From Datisca glomerata (Eukaryota > Streptophyta > Magnoliopsida > Cucurbitales > Datiscaceae), in the NCBI GenBank assembly GCA_003255025.1, contig QANY01000230.1, positions 607,787-671,786 on the forward strand: a DNA stretch of 64,000 nucleotides. The letters run 5' to 3'. A program made the translations under genes and the position numbers. A model generated the notes under the pieces. The model saw only the letters and a list, made by a program, of their open reading frames with translations. It was not told where the DNA came from and made no database searches. Position 1 is the stretch's first letter. Every line of letters starts with the position of its first letter. This document shows positions 1 to 12,745 of the stretch, in pieces.

Positions 1-1906
1 ACTAAATAAAATTATGGTCTCCCGAAGGGAGCACATGGACGGGAGCGTGTTATCTTTTTGTTTTTAGGATTCTTCTAACTATATAACTAATTGACAGTTA
101 TTGTAGAGTTCCTTGTATTTATGTGAAATACTTAATATACTAACATATAATGTACGTGACACACACGTATGATTATTACTTATTTGTTTATGATGAATTA
201 AAAAATACACTAGTCATACACACGTATGATGTACGTGTATTTGAATGTATTATATTTATAACTATGATTATTACTTATTTGTTTATGATGAATTAAAAAA
301 TACATTTAGCCCCATATTTTTTTTATTTATTTGAGTGAAATCAAGACAACGCTTTATTGTTATTTTTTTATTTGTTGGTATATTATTGTTGAACAATATA
401 ATAGAAAACACCATGCATTTTTCAAAAAAAAAAGAATAGTATACAGGAAAAATGTACTTGATTTTTTTTTAAAAATGTGACATCATTAAAGGTAAATAAT
501 CTATTTCATGTGTTATTATAAACTTGATCTTAATTATTTTATTCCAAAATTTATCACTAATAAATTATGTGTTATTATATTTATGTGAAATATTTAATAT
601 ACTAACATATAAAACATAACATAAATAAAGTCTCTAAAAGTGTGATGTAATTGGATTATTAAAATCTATTATTCAATTTTTTACGTCAATAATTTACTTG
701 CTCTGTACTTTTATAAATCTTATATGATAAACTTGGGTGTGTAAGTTTCTCATTATGTAATGTGTCATTTTTTATTAGCTCAAATTGTGCCACATGTCAT
801 TGTGCATTTAACTAATAAATAGATATTAAAATATGTTAAATAAATATTAATTACTAACAAGTTATTATTTGCAAATAATTATTTTAGGGACTAACTATTG
901 TGTATTTTATGTTGATAATAGATCGGTTTTATAATTACTATGTAAACTTAATTGAATAAATTGTTATTTCATAATCGATAGTAACAAGTTTTATACATAA
1001 AATTTAATATACTAAGATTGAAAAACGTTGTAATTACATTTATATTTATTGTATTAGACAATTTTTACATATAGGTGTTGTGTTTACTTTTATCATAAAT
1101 TACAATGTGTAACCAACAAATAATTTTTATAACTAGATTTTTCTCTATCATATTCGTATAGCTAAACCGTATAATACAAAAGGAAAGTTATTAATAATAC
1201 ATTATAAGTTGAACTTATATTATGTAATTTACAATTTTATAGCATAACTTCAATCGTTTAAGCTTTTCATCTCCTCTATCTTTCAAATAATCAATTAACG
1301 TAATGAAGACAATTGTAATGATTGAATCAATAAATAAGGAATTGATTTATAATTATAAAAACCCACCGGAAATACTAAAAGTCTAATCCCTTTTGAATTT
1401 TTGTAATTGTCTTAGTCCTATAAAATAATGGACTCTTTTATGTTAATAAAACTTATATACATAGTTAGATATAGACATCTCTTATTACACTATATGTTCA
1501 TGTCCAATTTTTTTCATGTATCAAAGTTAAGATTAGAGTTAATTAATAATTGTTTTTAATTTTTTATATATTGAAAAATTAAATTAAATTTATTTATAAC
1601 TATTCACACTGATATAAAAACATAAGATTAAAGTCTAGAACATTACATTATTGAAAAATAAATTAGCATTTTATAACATGAGTAACATCAACTTTTACAT
1701 AATGAGTGCAGAACCAAGCTAATTATGAACATATAAACTGATTTTTTTAATATCGTAAAAAGTATATATATGAAATATATACCTAATCAAATATTTTAGG
1801 ATTAACTCTTATGTCTTATATTTTAGGATATTTTATACCTCACAAATTTGTCATGTGTCCATATCAAACTTTATACTAAATATAAAATAGATATATTAAA
1901 ATAAAT
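1..1906. other. AT-rich intergenic DNA, no gene seen
   Basis: No open reading frame, RNA gene or recognisable transposon coding sequence was found. The stretch is strongly AT-rich. It holds short direct repeats: a 41-bp sequence at 169-209 recurs at 264-304, and a segment of about 36 bp at 116-150 recurs at about 573-609. The repeats suggest old local duplications or fragments of non-autonomous transposons, but no terminal structure was identified. Confidence 0.6.
169..304. repeat. 41-bp direct repeat pair
   Basis: Positions 169-209 and 264-304 carry the same 41-bp AT-rich sequence, separated by 54 bp. The identity is visible by eye. It is not part of a longer array, and its function is unknown. 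Confidence 0.75.
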
Positions 1907-2400
1907 TGTTAGATACAGATCTTTATCGGTATAAACTGTATCTTAATAAATCCCAAGAATTCATGTTGAATACAACAAGAATCAATTAAATGTAAAGCGG
2001 AAGCGAACATGAATCCATAACAGTAGATCGTGATTTAGAGCCGAGCGGTTGCCTTCCAGATCTACACGATTCTCTAACTAAAGGTCCCCTTTGATTACGT
2101 CTCTCAGTTTTTTCTCTAACGATGAGATATTAAGGAGAATATAATGGGTTTTCGTTAGTCGTGTGACCAGGGGACCATAACCACTTATAGATTTTTAGTA
2201 TTTCTATTTTAGCTCATCATAAATATAAAAATTACCATAAAGTCTTTACACATTAAATGATCCACAACCTATCAGATACATTAAACCCCCAATTATCTAA
2301 AATCTTATTTGATCACTTTCAATTGGGTTTAACTTTATTTGACAGTTTACAACACATAATTATTTACATATAACTCCAACGTTGGATTAAGGATCCAATA
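1907..2400 (-). repeat. 3' LTR of the Copia element
   Basis: On the plus strand this segment starts TGTTAGATACAG and runs about 494 bp. From 1907 to about 2285 it aligns with 7998-8395. Immediately to its right, 2401-2415 reads as the complement of a purine-rich tract, as expected for the polypurine tract of a minus-strand element. The outer terminal dinucleotide at 2399-2400 has decayed from the canonical form. A third fragment of this LTR lies at about 17030-17150. Confidence 0.8.
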
Positions 2401-2869
2401 ATCTCACACTTGGACTACATGTGAAACCTTATAATTATGTTTTGCAAAAATAACCGAACGCATTCAACTTTGTTGTCATTACCGTAATGTATCTATAATC
2501 AATCTGGTCCATCAGTCACACCGATATAGGATCAAAGCAACCTTCGTTACATCAATCGTAACTCAACCCATCAATGGTCACGTATAACAATGCAACTAAA
2601 TAACATGGATTATGATGTGGATGTGTAACATAGAAATTTCATGTGATGTGATCTTAACATGCCTATTTCTAACTTGTCCTCTTTAAATCTTAGTGAGATC
2701 AAACCATACATGAATCATAGTGTGAATGCTAAAGACTTTATTTCTGCAGAAAATAACTTTAAAATGTCCATGAACCAAAATAACTGAAAAATATGTCTAT
2801 ATGAAAAGTGCATCTAAAATAAAATACAAACTCCCAGTAGAACTAAATATTCTCAATTGATATGACACT

Positions 2870-4200
2870 CATGCGAGCAGTGTGCTCATGAAATATTTTG
2901 GGTGTCAATCCCTTAGTAAGCGGATCCACAATCATGGAGTTTGTTTCAATGTGCTTTATAGACAACTGTCCACTCTGAACCCTTTATTTAACAACCAGAA
3001 ACTTCATGTCTATGTATCTTGACTTTGTCCAGTTCATGTTGTTATTAGAATAGAGAGCTGCCGACTTATTACCACAAAATAACTTGAGTGGTCTCTCAAT
3101 ATTGTCTGCTATCCGCAGCCCTGAGATAAAATTATGCGGTCATATTCCATGATTGGATGCCTCATAACATGCTATCTTTGAATCTAGCAACATCAAAATC
3201 GATATACCTAATGATCTCAATATGATCCAACCTATGATACGTAAACATGTATTCTTTTATTCTCTATAAGTACCACAAGACTCATTTAGCTGCTTTCCAA
3301 TGGTTTATGCCTGAATTACTTAAATGTCTACCCAATATCCCAGTCACGCACGCAATATCCGGACGTGTACAAACCTAAGCATACATCAGACTCCCTACTA
3401 CTGAGGCATAGGGAATCTTCTACATTTCTTTTTTCTCAAAATAATTCTTAGGGTATTGATCGAGACTAAACTTGTTTTCCTTAGCCACAGGGGTATCACC
3501 TGGTTTGTAGTCTTGCATGTCATATCTTTTAAGAACCTTTTCAATATAGCTCTTTTGTGATCATCAAAGAATACCCTAAGGACGATCTCTATGTATTTGG
3601 ATCCTTAATACAAAAGAGGCGTCACCAAGATTTTATCTTAAAATTCATAGCTAAAAATCTCTTGGTGTTGTGCAATAAGCCTATATCATTGATGACAAGT
3701 AAAATATCATCCACATATAAAATCAGAAAAATATGCTTGCTTTCACAAAACTTATGGTATATACAATTCATCGACCAAATTCATCTCAAACAAGGTGATC
3801 ACTGGATGAAACTTGAAATACCATAGATGGATTTTCTAAGTTTGCAACCATATTCTTTGGGTCTCCTAACACAAAGTTTTCTAGTTGCACCATATAAACC
3901 GTCTCTATAATGTCACCATTGAAAAACATTGCCTTTACATCCATTTGATACAGCTCAAGATTGAAATCCGCCCCCAATGACATTATAATCCGAAAGAATC
4001 TTTCGTAGAAGCCAGAGAGAAAGACTCTTTATAATCAATGTCTTACTTTTGTGTAAAGCCTTTTTGTGACAAGATGAGTCTTATTTCTTTCCATATTCCA
4101 TTTTGAATCGCTCTTGGTCTTAAAAATTCATTGCAACCAATGAGTTTCGCACCTTCTGGTAATGGGACAAAATATCACATGTCATTGTCTTTCATGAACT
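2870..4200 (-). pseudogene. Copia reverse transcriptase and RNase H remnant
   Basis: At 3786-3983 the minus strand encodes the Copia RT signature around LELYQMDVKAMFFNGD and VYMVQLENF, corresponding to the family's L-x-QMDVKTAFLNGDL-x-E-x-VYM block. At 2870-3190 the minus strand reads as the C-terminal RNase H region, with motifs like NKSAALYSNNN, YMDMKFLVV and DPLTKGL. Frameshifts and stops separate these blocks, so no complete protein can be made. In a live element this protein copies element RNA to DNA inside cytoplasmic virus-like particles. Confidence 0.88.
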
Positions 4201-4599
4201 TATCTCCTCATTCATGGCATCGATCCACTTCTGAGAGTTAAAACTTTTCATAGCATGACATAAGTTGATCGGGTCATCTTCCAGCACTCCAATGTCTATC
4301 TTATATTCATGGAGGAATACAATGTAATCATCTGACACTGCACTTCTTCACTCTCTAATGGATCTCCTTAATGACATATAGGTTCTTGAGGTGCTAGAAT
4401 TTGTTTTGAAATAATCTCTTGAACATAAAATTCTCTGATATTGTCTTGATGTGTTGTGTCATTAACAATGTCATGGATGAAGTCCTGATCACTAATAACA
4501 CCTGTGGGAAAATCACCATATTCCTCCTAAAAGATAACATCCTTAACCATATCTCCCCCTACAAACTCGGCATCCTTAAAGAATTGGTCATTTTCTGTT

Positions 4600-5720
4600 T
4601 TAAAAAATGACCAAGTCGTGGGATTATAAAACTTGTACCCCCTGGATCTTTTAGAATATCCAACAAAATAGTAACTCGCCATCCTTAAGTCTAGTTTCTT
4701 TCATAAGGCCTATAACCCAAACATGCAGAAGCTTTAGACTAGATCTCTTGATGGTCCAAAATTCATATGGGGTCTTGACAGTTACCTTAGTTGGACCTCT
4801 ATTAAGGATATATATTGCAGCCTTAAGTGCTTCACCCTAAAGTGATTCTAGTAAGGTAGAATGACTAAACATACTCCTCGTCACGTCCTTAAGAATTCTA
4901 TTTTGTCTTTCAGTAACACCATTTATAGTGGTCGAACCCGGCATAGTGTACCTTGGGACGATACTACATTCTTCTAGAAATTTAGCAAAGTGCCATGGAC
5001 GTTGTTCATATGAACCGTCAATTCTACCATAGTACTCACCACCACAGTTAGATTTGATGCTTTTAATCTTTTTGTTGAGTTGATTTTCAACTTCAGCCTT
5101 AAAATTTTTGAACACGTTCAATGATTGTGACTTTTCATGAATGAGATATATATATAGCCATATCTAGAATAATCATCTATAAATGTTATAAAGTACTGTT
5201 GACCATTCCAAGCGACCGAAGAGAAATACTTACAAATATCCGTATGAATAAGTTATAAGATGTCCTGAGTCCTATTGGCTTCAAATCTCCTTTATCGGTT
5301 TGTTTACCTATGCAATTAACACAAACGTCAAAATCTATAAAATCTAAGGGACCGAGAATTTCGTCTGACACAAGTCTCTCTTTTCTCCGTATAGAGATAT
5401 GACCTAATATCTTGTGTCATAACGCAACCGAATTCTCACTAGTTAATTTTCTTTTAGTACGTCGTGTACTTACTTGCAGGGATTCTTTAATTGAAGCAAT
5501 TGTATCAAGTAAATAAGGATTATCGTAACCTAAAAAATGACTGGAACCAACCGATTTTGAATCACGAAACAAACCATAGTTTTCATCATCAAACGAACAA
5601 CCATAACAAACTTTGTCCAAAATAGAGACAAAACTCAAATTCTGTCTAAAAGACGGTACAATCAATGTTTCATTATGATTCAAATAAAGTCTAGTCTTTA
5701 ACAATAATCTAAATTTTCTT
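4600..5720 (-). pseudogene. Copia integrase and GAG-pre-integrase remnant
   Basis: The 94-residue stretch at 4837-5121 contains FKAEVENQLNKKIKSIKSN, GGEYYGR, an ECSIVPRYTMPGS block and a TERQNRILKD block. This is the integrase core with its final DDE-region glutamate neighbourhood (family form GVAERRNRTLKDM). The 95-residue stretch at 5417-5704 matches the linker that precedes Copia integrase (VPSFRQNLSFVSILDKVCYGCSF). Premature stops interrupt both. Confidence 0.88.
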
Positions 5721-6720
5721 ATCGCCTCAATTTCAACTGTCTTGCCATTGCTCCATAGATGTGTCTTTCAACATCACTTGGACTTCGACGAGTGAAGCAA
5801 CCCTGTATAGCCACACTGATGTGAATTGTTGCATCAGAATTTAACCATCATGCGTGTCTAACAATCAAACTTAAATTAAACTCAGAACAAATCAAATTAA
5901 GAAGCACACATTTCTTAGCACGCCAAGCATGATAATTGATGTATTAATTTTTCCTATGCCCTTTAGCTTCATAGAAGTAGCAACTATTGCCTTCCGAGTC
6001 AACCGATTTCTTTTGTTATTTTTTGTGTGGTGCTGTATCCGTAGCTACTTTATCATTTTTCTTTTTCTTTTCCATGCCCTGATCATAAGATGTAGATGTC
6101 AGGTAAGCGCCATTTGTCTTATCATTTTTCACTCTTTTGTCTTCTTAAACACAATATGAGATGAGCTTATTCAGAGACCAAGTCTCTTTCTAACAATTAC
6201 AGCTCACATTAATTTTCCTAAACTATGTTGGAAGGGATATCAAAACCGGATACACCAGTAAGTCCTTAAAGAGTTCAAGCTTAAGTGCTTTTAACCTTGA
6301 AATAGTGCGAGACATTTTCATAATGTACTCTCTGGTGTTGCCTTTACCCTTATACCTCCTCGAAATTAGATATGCCAATAACGTACCATTTTCTACCTTT
6401 TCGTTCTTGACAAACCTCTTTTCAATATCCGCAAGAAAATCATTAACCATAGTAATCTTTTCAAATTTAGTGCTCCTGAATGTTTCTGGAATAGCCTTCT
6501 TCATGATCAGTGTACACATGTGATTAGATTTCTTTAACCTTTACGTATTTCTCCTTTCATCAGAGGTACTCTTATCCATAAGAGGTGAAGGAGAATCAGT
6601 TCTCCATGCATGATCAAGATTCATAACTCCAATAACTATCAACATATTATCTTTGTAGGACTTGGCGTTTGAGCCATTTAATACTTTATTTTTACTTGAT
6701 GTGGGCATTAGCTTGAGTCA
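5720..6720 (-). pseudogene. Copia gag, zinc knuckle and protease remnant
   Basis: At 6223-6519 the minus strand carries a gag segment of the UBN2 type (IEKRFVKNEKVENGTLLAYL, YIMKMSRTISRLKAL). Nearer the pol side, around 5800-5990, a decayed CCHC-like segment is followed by WLNSDATIHIS, where Copia proteases have a D-S-G-A-T-x-H-I active site. Here the catalytic aspartate-serine-glycine order is lost. The region is interrupted by stops. Confidence 0.82.
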
Positions 6721-7419
6721 TAACTTAATAGAGAACAATTAACCAACCTACAAGCTCACATAATCCCAAATAACAATAATATATTCAAACAAAAGTAAAC
6801 GACATCTCAAGACACCGATCACTCCATTAATATTTTGACTTTGGCTAAAATTATTAACTTGTAAGTGATGTCTTGGTGTAGTAATCAAACACTGATGATA
6901 AAGAACATATCGAATAAGAAACCTTCATTTGGGGCGAATTATTGTTCATATATAAAACTGAATATTGATCACAAATTTATTACCATAGAAGCATGTGTAA
7001 TTTTATCAAATATTTTCCTTCCTTTAGACTGGTAAATATTCACATATGTTACATACGCTTATAATCTTTTATATTCTAAGATAAAATTAATTTTCACAAG
7101 AGATGTCACTTTGGCCACATGTTGTTTCAACTAATTCATCTTAAAATATATAACATACTAATGTTCGAATTTAAAATTGTACCGAATTTAAACATTAAGT
7201 TAATTAATAAATAATTAATTTTACGATCCTTAGAAAACTTATTTTGAAATTATCTTACCCAAAAAATCCGTAAAAAATTCAAAACAATTTATTTGATCAT
7301 CCTGAAACATTGTTTTGAAATTATTTTAACCAAAAAACTGAAAATAATCAAAACAATTTATCTAGAATTTCTTAAATTAATATTAATTTTATGATCCCTA
7401 AAATTAATTTAATTAAATA

Positions 7420-7997
7420 ATTCTTAATATTATTTTAATAAAATACTAAAAAATATTTTTTTATTTGAAAACATCTGTGAAGGCTGGGCCAGCCCTTCCT
7501 GCGCCCATAGCCTTTTAATTTTTTTTAAAGCTTTCAGCTGAGGGCCGAAGCCCGCAGCTTGACCCACATGTTCACGGATTGACCTATGACCCGTGAACAT
7601 GTAAACCCTAGGGTTTATTCTTCTAAGGGGATGGCGTCCATGGCTGTCAGCCCTCCACGCCACGGCCTTAGTCGTGGCTTTCTCTAAATCGCCGTGACAA
7701 GACCGTGACTTTCTCCTTGACGTTGCAACTTTGCCTTGCCGGTGCAGCCAAACGGCCGCTCCTGTCACCTTATCACCGGCGACGACGTGACCGCCGGCTG
7801 GTGGTTCCAAAACCAAACAAATCCCTAATTATTTAGCCAAATATGCTCTTAAATCTTAATCCAAGAACATCAATAAAAAAATCTAATAATTCTAGCGTAC
7901 AATTATTAAATTCAAGAATACTGTAACGTAAACATAAACCTATAATCATGGATCTAGGCTTATAGATCGATTCAACATGAATAGCTTTAATACCGCT
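7420..7997 (-). other. GC-rich leader and primer-binding site of the Copia element
   Basis: A GC-rich patch (about 7480-7816) stands out from the AT-rich surroundings and lies between gag and the 5' LTR, the usual place for a long untranslated leader. At 7983-7997 the plus strand reads GCTTTAATACCGCTT, a degenerate form of the complement of the plant Copia tRNA-iMet primer-binding site (GCTCTGATACCA). It abuts the LTR start at 7998. The 128-codon frame on the minus strand here is probably incidental. Confidence 0.7.
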
Positions 7998-8395
7998 TGT
8001 TAGATAAAAATTATTCTCGGTATAAATCGTATCTCAATAAATTCCAAGAACTCATGTTGAACACATAAAGAATCAATTAGTTGTAAAGTGGAAGCGTACC
8101 TGAATCTATAACAGTAGATCATGATTTAGAGCTGAGCGGTTGACCATCCATATCTACACGATTCTCTATCCGAGTGTCTCATTTGATCAAGTCTCTCAGT
8201 TTTCTCTCTAACAATGAGATATTAGAGATAATAAAATTATTTTACGTTAATCGTGTGACCTGAAGATCATAGCCACTTATAAATAATTTATTTTTTGATA
8301 TTTCTATTTTAGCCCATATAAAAATAGAAATTACCCTAAAATCCTTACACATTAAAATGTACACACCCTATCAGATACATTACAAGGCTCAATTA
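7998..8395 (-). repeat. Truncated 5' LTR of the Copia element
   Basis: Aligns with 1907 to about 2290 with many substitutions. The similarity stops at about 8395, so roughly 100 bp at the element's 5' end are missing. The clear divergence from the 3' LTR points to an old insertion. Confidence 0.78.
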
Positions 8396-8711
8396 GGCAA
8401 ATAGGCCACTATATGATAAAGAAGAAAATGGCTCAAAAATTATAATTTGCACAAATAACCGAATTTTATAATGTCACATCTTTAAAACCTAAAAAATATT
8501 ATAAATAGACGAGATTGCCCTCACTAATAAGGGACCTTATTCGCGTTATTTGCATAACAATTCCAGCAAAAATTGTTATTCACGTAACAACCCACGCGCT
8601 AAATGTTACGTAGTTTATAGATAAATACTCTATGGTATATTGGTATATAATAGTATATTATGTTATAAATATTTACCGTAATTTATTTTAATATAATTTT
8701 AGTATATCATA

Positions 8712-8751
<40 letters not shown>

Positions 8752-9073
8752 GTTATATATCATCAGTATATTGTAGTATATCTACAATTTATTTTTATAT
8801 ACTATTAGTACATTTTTATATACAATTTGGTACCATGCCCCTTCCCATACCCAAGCCCGGGCCCTCCTCCTTTATTCCTCTCGTTCGAAAAGTAAAAATA
8901 GAGGGAGGAAGAGAATCGTTACATAAAGACCAGATCTGGAATGATTTAACAATCAAAATAAAAAGATTTATATCATATGCATGTTCACGATGTGTGTTCG
9001 AATGTCAATGTATCATAACAAGTTAACAAAGTCAAACAACGTTCTTTACTATATCATGGTCATATATGACATA
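8396..9073. repeat. AT-rich spacer with a TA microsatellite
   Basis: No gene is supported. A simple TA run lies at about 8717-8746, flanked by TATAGTATAT-like degenerate repeats over about 8630-8820. The 63-codon frame at 8835-9026 matches no known family and is probably chance. Confidence 0.65.
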
Positions 9074-11313
9074 TGCTGGTTGTCGCGGTGTCGCGCAGCG
9101 GAAGTGCGTGGCATTTTAAAAAAATTAAACTTTTAATAAAAAATGAAGCTTTTAATAAAACAAAACTTGTGCAACGCCACGATAACCAAATAAATATTTT
9201 TATTGAAAATTCTTTTTCAACCAGCCAGGATCCATTATATATTTATAAGTTAAATCTACAACATACAAGATTAGGAATCATATACCTCTTGTAATCTCTA
9301 TCAAGTGTCATTGAATAAACTTATCGATCCTCCGATCCCAAGAAATCATTCCAATGATCAGTAGACTTCGAGATCTACACCAAGATTTTTTAAGTCAATC
9401 ATCAACGCACTAGGACGTGTGTGGGCACATAGAATATTACAAGATACTTTTTCTATATCTAGATATTCTTAACACATGAGATCTAGAGATTTACTCAGAA
9501 GGACTTTGATGAGATGATTCTTTAAAAGAACGTGATGATTATTCTTTTAAAGATTTGATTAACGTTTAATCACAGAAGGAAATCTCTCTGACACCAATCG
9601 TGTTCTCAATTTAACTCTTGATTGACGAACTAATGATCTAATCGATTGATTCTCTCCTCTTCTTTCAACAACTGAAGCCATTAGAATAATATATGTATAC
9701 ATTCTAGATAATGACGTATCAGATTTTAGGGATAAACTGAAATAAGATTTAATTATAGAATTACCAATTGCAGTGGGACTCACTACAAATTGTGCACAAC
9801 TGCAGCGCCACATGGCACTGCAGTGTGGCGTGAGCCAGCACAATGCCTCACAGCACCACTGCAGTGATGTGTGGCACTACAGTGTTGCACACTCACTACT
9901 GTAGTGCCACATGGCACCACGGTAGTCCATGTCAATTTCGGATACCCTATCAGTGATTGACACGTGGTAATTACTGTGAATTAAATATTTATTTTAATAA
10001 GAGAATATAATTATCTAGATATCAGTTAATTCAAAATTAATATATTTGTTCATTTCTATCACTAACTTATCTGTTATTTCACAAATAATGGATTTAGTTG
10101 ATTTAAATTATTATCTAATAATAATATAATTAACTAATTTCACAAATTAGATATTCTCTCTCTGATCTATAATTAAAAAAAATTGATAATTATTTATATA
10201 TATAATTTTCAAAAATTATATTTAAATTTATAAATAATTTAATTAATTAATCACACATAATTATCTCATAATTATGTACTTGCTCTAGAATAAAAATTTC
10301 TTTTGTAAGTCAATCTTTTTCTCACACCCTAGATAGCGTAGTATAAAGGTGACTTGAGGACCATAGACTTATAATCCTAAGCTCCAATGAACCAGATTAT
10401 TAATTAAATAATCTTATTTATTAATTTCATTATTACACCACTATAAATATGAAATTGCACTATTAGAGAATTATAGAATGTATTTACAGAGCATTCTCAT
10501 GCAGTAATCATTTCATGTAATTATGTCCTCCAATTATTGGTTCGTAAATTAAAACTGGTCAAAATTATAATTTTACCCTTATAATTACCTCTTGATCTTT
10601 AAGTATTATTAATCCACTAGTGAATGACTAATTTATAATCTTTTTATAAATTTGAGCCCAATAACCATTCAGTTCCAGAATTAACACTTAAGGGAACCAA
10701 TATACGATCCGTTAAAAAAGATTAGATTTCAAATCTTGTAAGATCATGTCCACAGTCATCCATATCACTGAATTTTCAAAACAAAAGTTACTAGCCTGAT
10801 TAAGAAACAAACCTTAATGAGTGAATCAAAAAATTTAATAGACATGTAGGAGTTCGTGACTATTCAGGATTCAGATTGATCTACATATGATCATCGAATT
10901 TATGTGTATTAAATCTTTATGATAAACAACATGTTAATAAAGATATTAATTCATATTGGTCATGTCATATATAATCTTATTATATAAAGTACATTCACTA
11001 AGATATATATATCCATATCAATGATCCTGATCTAGATCACACGCATTCATAATACTCAGTGAATCGTACTAGCAACCATTCATTAAAGATTTCATATTTT
11101 AATATGTTATTGACAATTTTATTCATTACCTATGATCTTAATCCTCCCGTACTAATACAAGATCATAGTCTCATTAATGAATATGAAATTTTCAGATATT
11201 TATATATATTATTCAACAATAATTTAAAAGAACAATTATAATAAAAATATAATCTTCTTTAAATTTCATATCAATATTTCAATACACATGTTTTGAGGGC
11301 GTAACCCCCAACA
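9074..11313 (-). mobile_element. Solo LTR (2.24 kb) with 5-bp target duplication
   Basis: The segment starts TGCTGGTTGTCG and ends CCCCCAACA. It is flanked by the perfect 5-bp direct repeat ACATA (9069-9073 and 11314-11318). It aligns along its whole length with 33048-35233, where the matching left end abuts a primer-binding site, so the repeat is an LTR and its element runs on the minus strand. No internal region is attached here, and the target duplication flanks the LTR alone. This is the signature of recombination between the two LTRs of a former complete insertion. Confidence 0.9.
9800..9922. promoter_or_regulatory. Array of three imperfect dyads inside the solo LTR
   Basis: Three units of about 24 bp at 9800-9823, 9859-9882 and 9899-9922 share the form CTGTAGTGCCACATGGCACT with imperfect two-fold symmetry around a CCACATGG or ATGTGG core. 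The homologous LTR at 33 kb has three equivalent units, one with a CCACGTG core. CACGTG-like cores are typical plant bZIP/bHLH binding sites, so an enhancer role is possible but inferred only. Confidence 0.55.
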
Positions 11314-11974
11314 ACATACATCTCAACGATACATTCATATTTAACATTACTGTAGATAATTCATCAGAGTCATTACCATCGCTTTCCAATATTAATGATA
11401 TGAAATAACTGATCAAGAAAACTCACCAGAGATGAGTTTACCTAATGCAACATAACAACAAGGTAACATATTACCCAAGAAAAAATCTAATCATGGTAGG
11501 GTTCGCTAAGAAATTGCTCGACAGTAGGTAAACACGTTGAAGTGTCATCTTTAGACGATTCGGCATGTGAAAGTGCATATACGTAGGAACCTGCATGATT
11601 TCCTAAGAATGCACATATATACATGAAAATATAATCAAGCTGCCCAAGGGGGCACGTACTTATATGATCATTTAAACTATTCGTAATGGCCACGCTTAAA
11701 GTGATACTCATTCCTACTACTCAGATTTTTATTATTCATCCGTTCTTACTTGAACTTTCATTGCACATTCTCATTTGTTCCTACTTTGAACCCTTATAAT
11801 GCATCCTTACTTCGCACTCACGTCACCCTTATACACAACTTTTAACATAAGTATATCCATGATAAATTTCTAAGTTAGATTTGATCCATACGCCAACGGC
11901 CATATTCTATGGCAACAAGCGAAGCAATAGTAACTTGTGTATTTCAAATATGTTATGGCGACCAGTCTTTATTA

Positions 11975-12465
11975 AATTTTAGGGACAAACTTCACTGAAA
12001 TGTCCTAAATGCATTTCAGGAATAACCTTTACTGAAACTTCTTAAACGCGCTCCGGGAACGAACTTCACTAAAATGTCTTAAATGCGTTACAAGAACTAA
12101 TTTCGCTGAAATGTCTTCAACGTGTTACAGGAACTAACTTCGTTGAAATGTCTTAAACGTATTATAGGAACTAACTTCGTTGAAATGTCTTAAACACGTT
12201 CTAGGAGCGAACTTTGTTGAAACGCCTTAAATATGTTACAGGAACTAACTTTGCTGAAACGACTTAAACGCGTTACAGGAACAAACTTTCCTAAAACGTC
12301 TTAACGCATTTCAGGAACAAACTTTGCTGAAACGTCTTAGATACATTCCAGGAACTAACTTTACTGAAACGTCTTAATCGCGTTCCAGGAACTAACTTCG
12401 CTGTAACGTCTTAACGCATTTCAGGAACAAACTTTTTCGAAATGTCTTAAATGCATCCGCAGGTA
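11975..12465. repeat. 37-bp tandem repeat array, about 13 copies
   Basis: Repeated units begin GGAACTAACTTCGCTGAAAT and continue with GTCTTAAACGCGTTACA. Spacing is 37 bp where intact, and adjacent copies differ at several positions, so the array is old. No coding frame is maintained. Its origin is unknown. Confidence 0.85.
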
Positions 12466-12540
12466 ACTAACCCATTATAAGTTTTTGGGCTATTTTGATA
12501 ACTACAAAGGTCGAAGTAAAAATCACGATGTTAAACATCT

Positions 12541-12745
12541 TTCAGTTCTAAGTCACCCCTCATGACAAGTTTTATTGTTACCTCGGGTGCACTTAACGGT
12601 AATTTTTGCTCAACAGTCCTGTCACCCCTCGTGGTAATTTTGTCATTACCTCAGATGCACTTAACGGTGATTTTTTCTCAACAGTCCTAAGTCACCCCTC
12701 GTGGTAATTTTGTTGTTACCTCGGGTGCACTTAGCGATGAATCAT
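12541..12745. repeat. 70-bp tandem repeat, about three copies
   Basis: Each unit contains GTCACCCCTCGTGGTAATTT, then TTACCTCGGGTGCACTTA, then CTCAACAGTCCT. The copies begin at about 12550, 12619 and 12689; the last lacks its end. It lies 80 bp beyond the 37-bp array and is unrelated to it in sequence. Confidence 0.8.

Larger units (their letters stand above)
1907..8395 (-). mobile_element. Degenerate Ty1/Copia LTR retrotransposon
   Basis: A minus-strand element bounded by related LTRs at 1907-2400 (3' LTR) and 7998-8395 (5' LTR, truncated). Reading leftward from the 5' LTR come a degenerate initiator-Met-tRNA primer-binding site, a GC-rich leader (about 7480-7816), gag (about 6200-6720), zinc knuckle and protease remnants (about 5700-6000), GAG-pre-integrase (about 5300-5720), integrase (about 4600-5300), reverse transcriptase (about 3190-4200) and RNase H (about 2870-3190). 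Integrase before RT is the Copia order. Stops and frameshifts break every domain, and the two LTRs are clearly diverged, so this is an old, non-functional copy. Confidence 0.9.

Noticed and set aside
11975..12745. CRISPR array
   Set aside because: Units are contiguous degenerate tandem repeats without unique spacers, in plant nuclear DNA.
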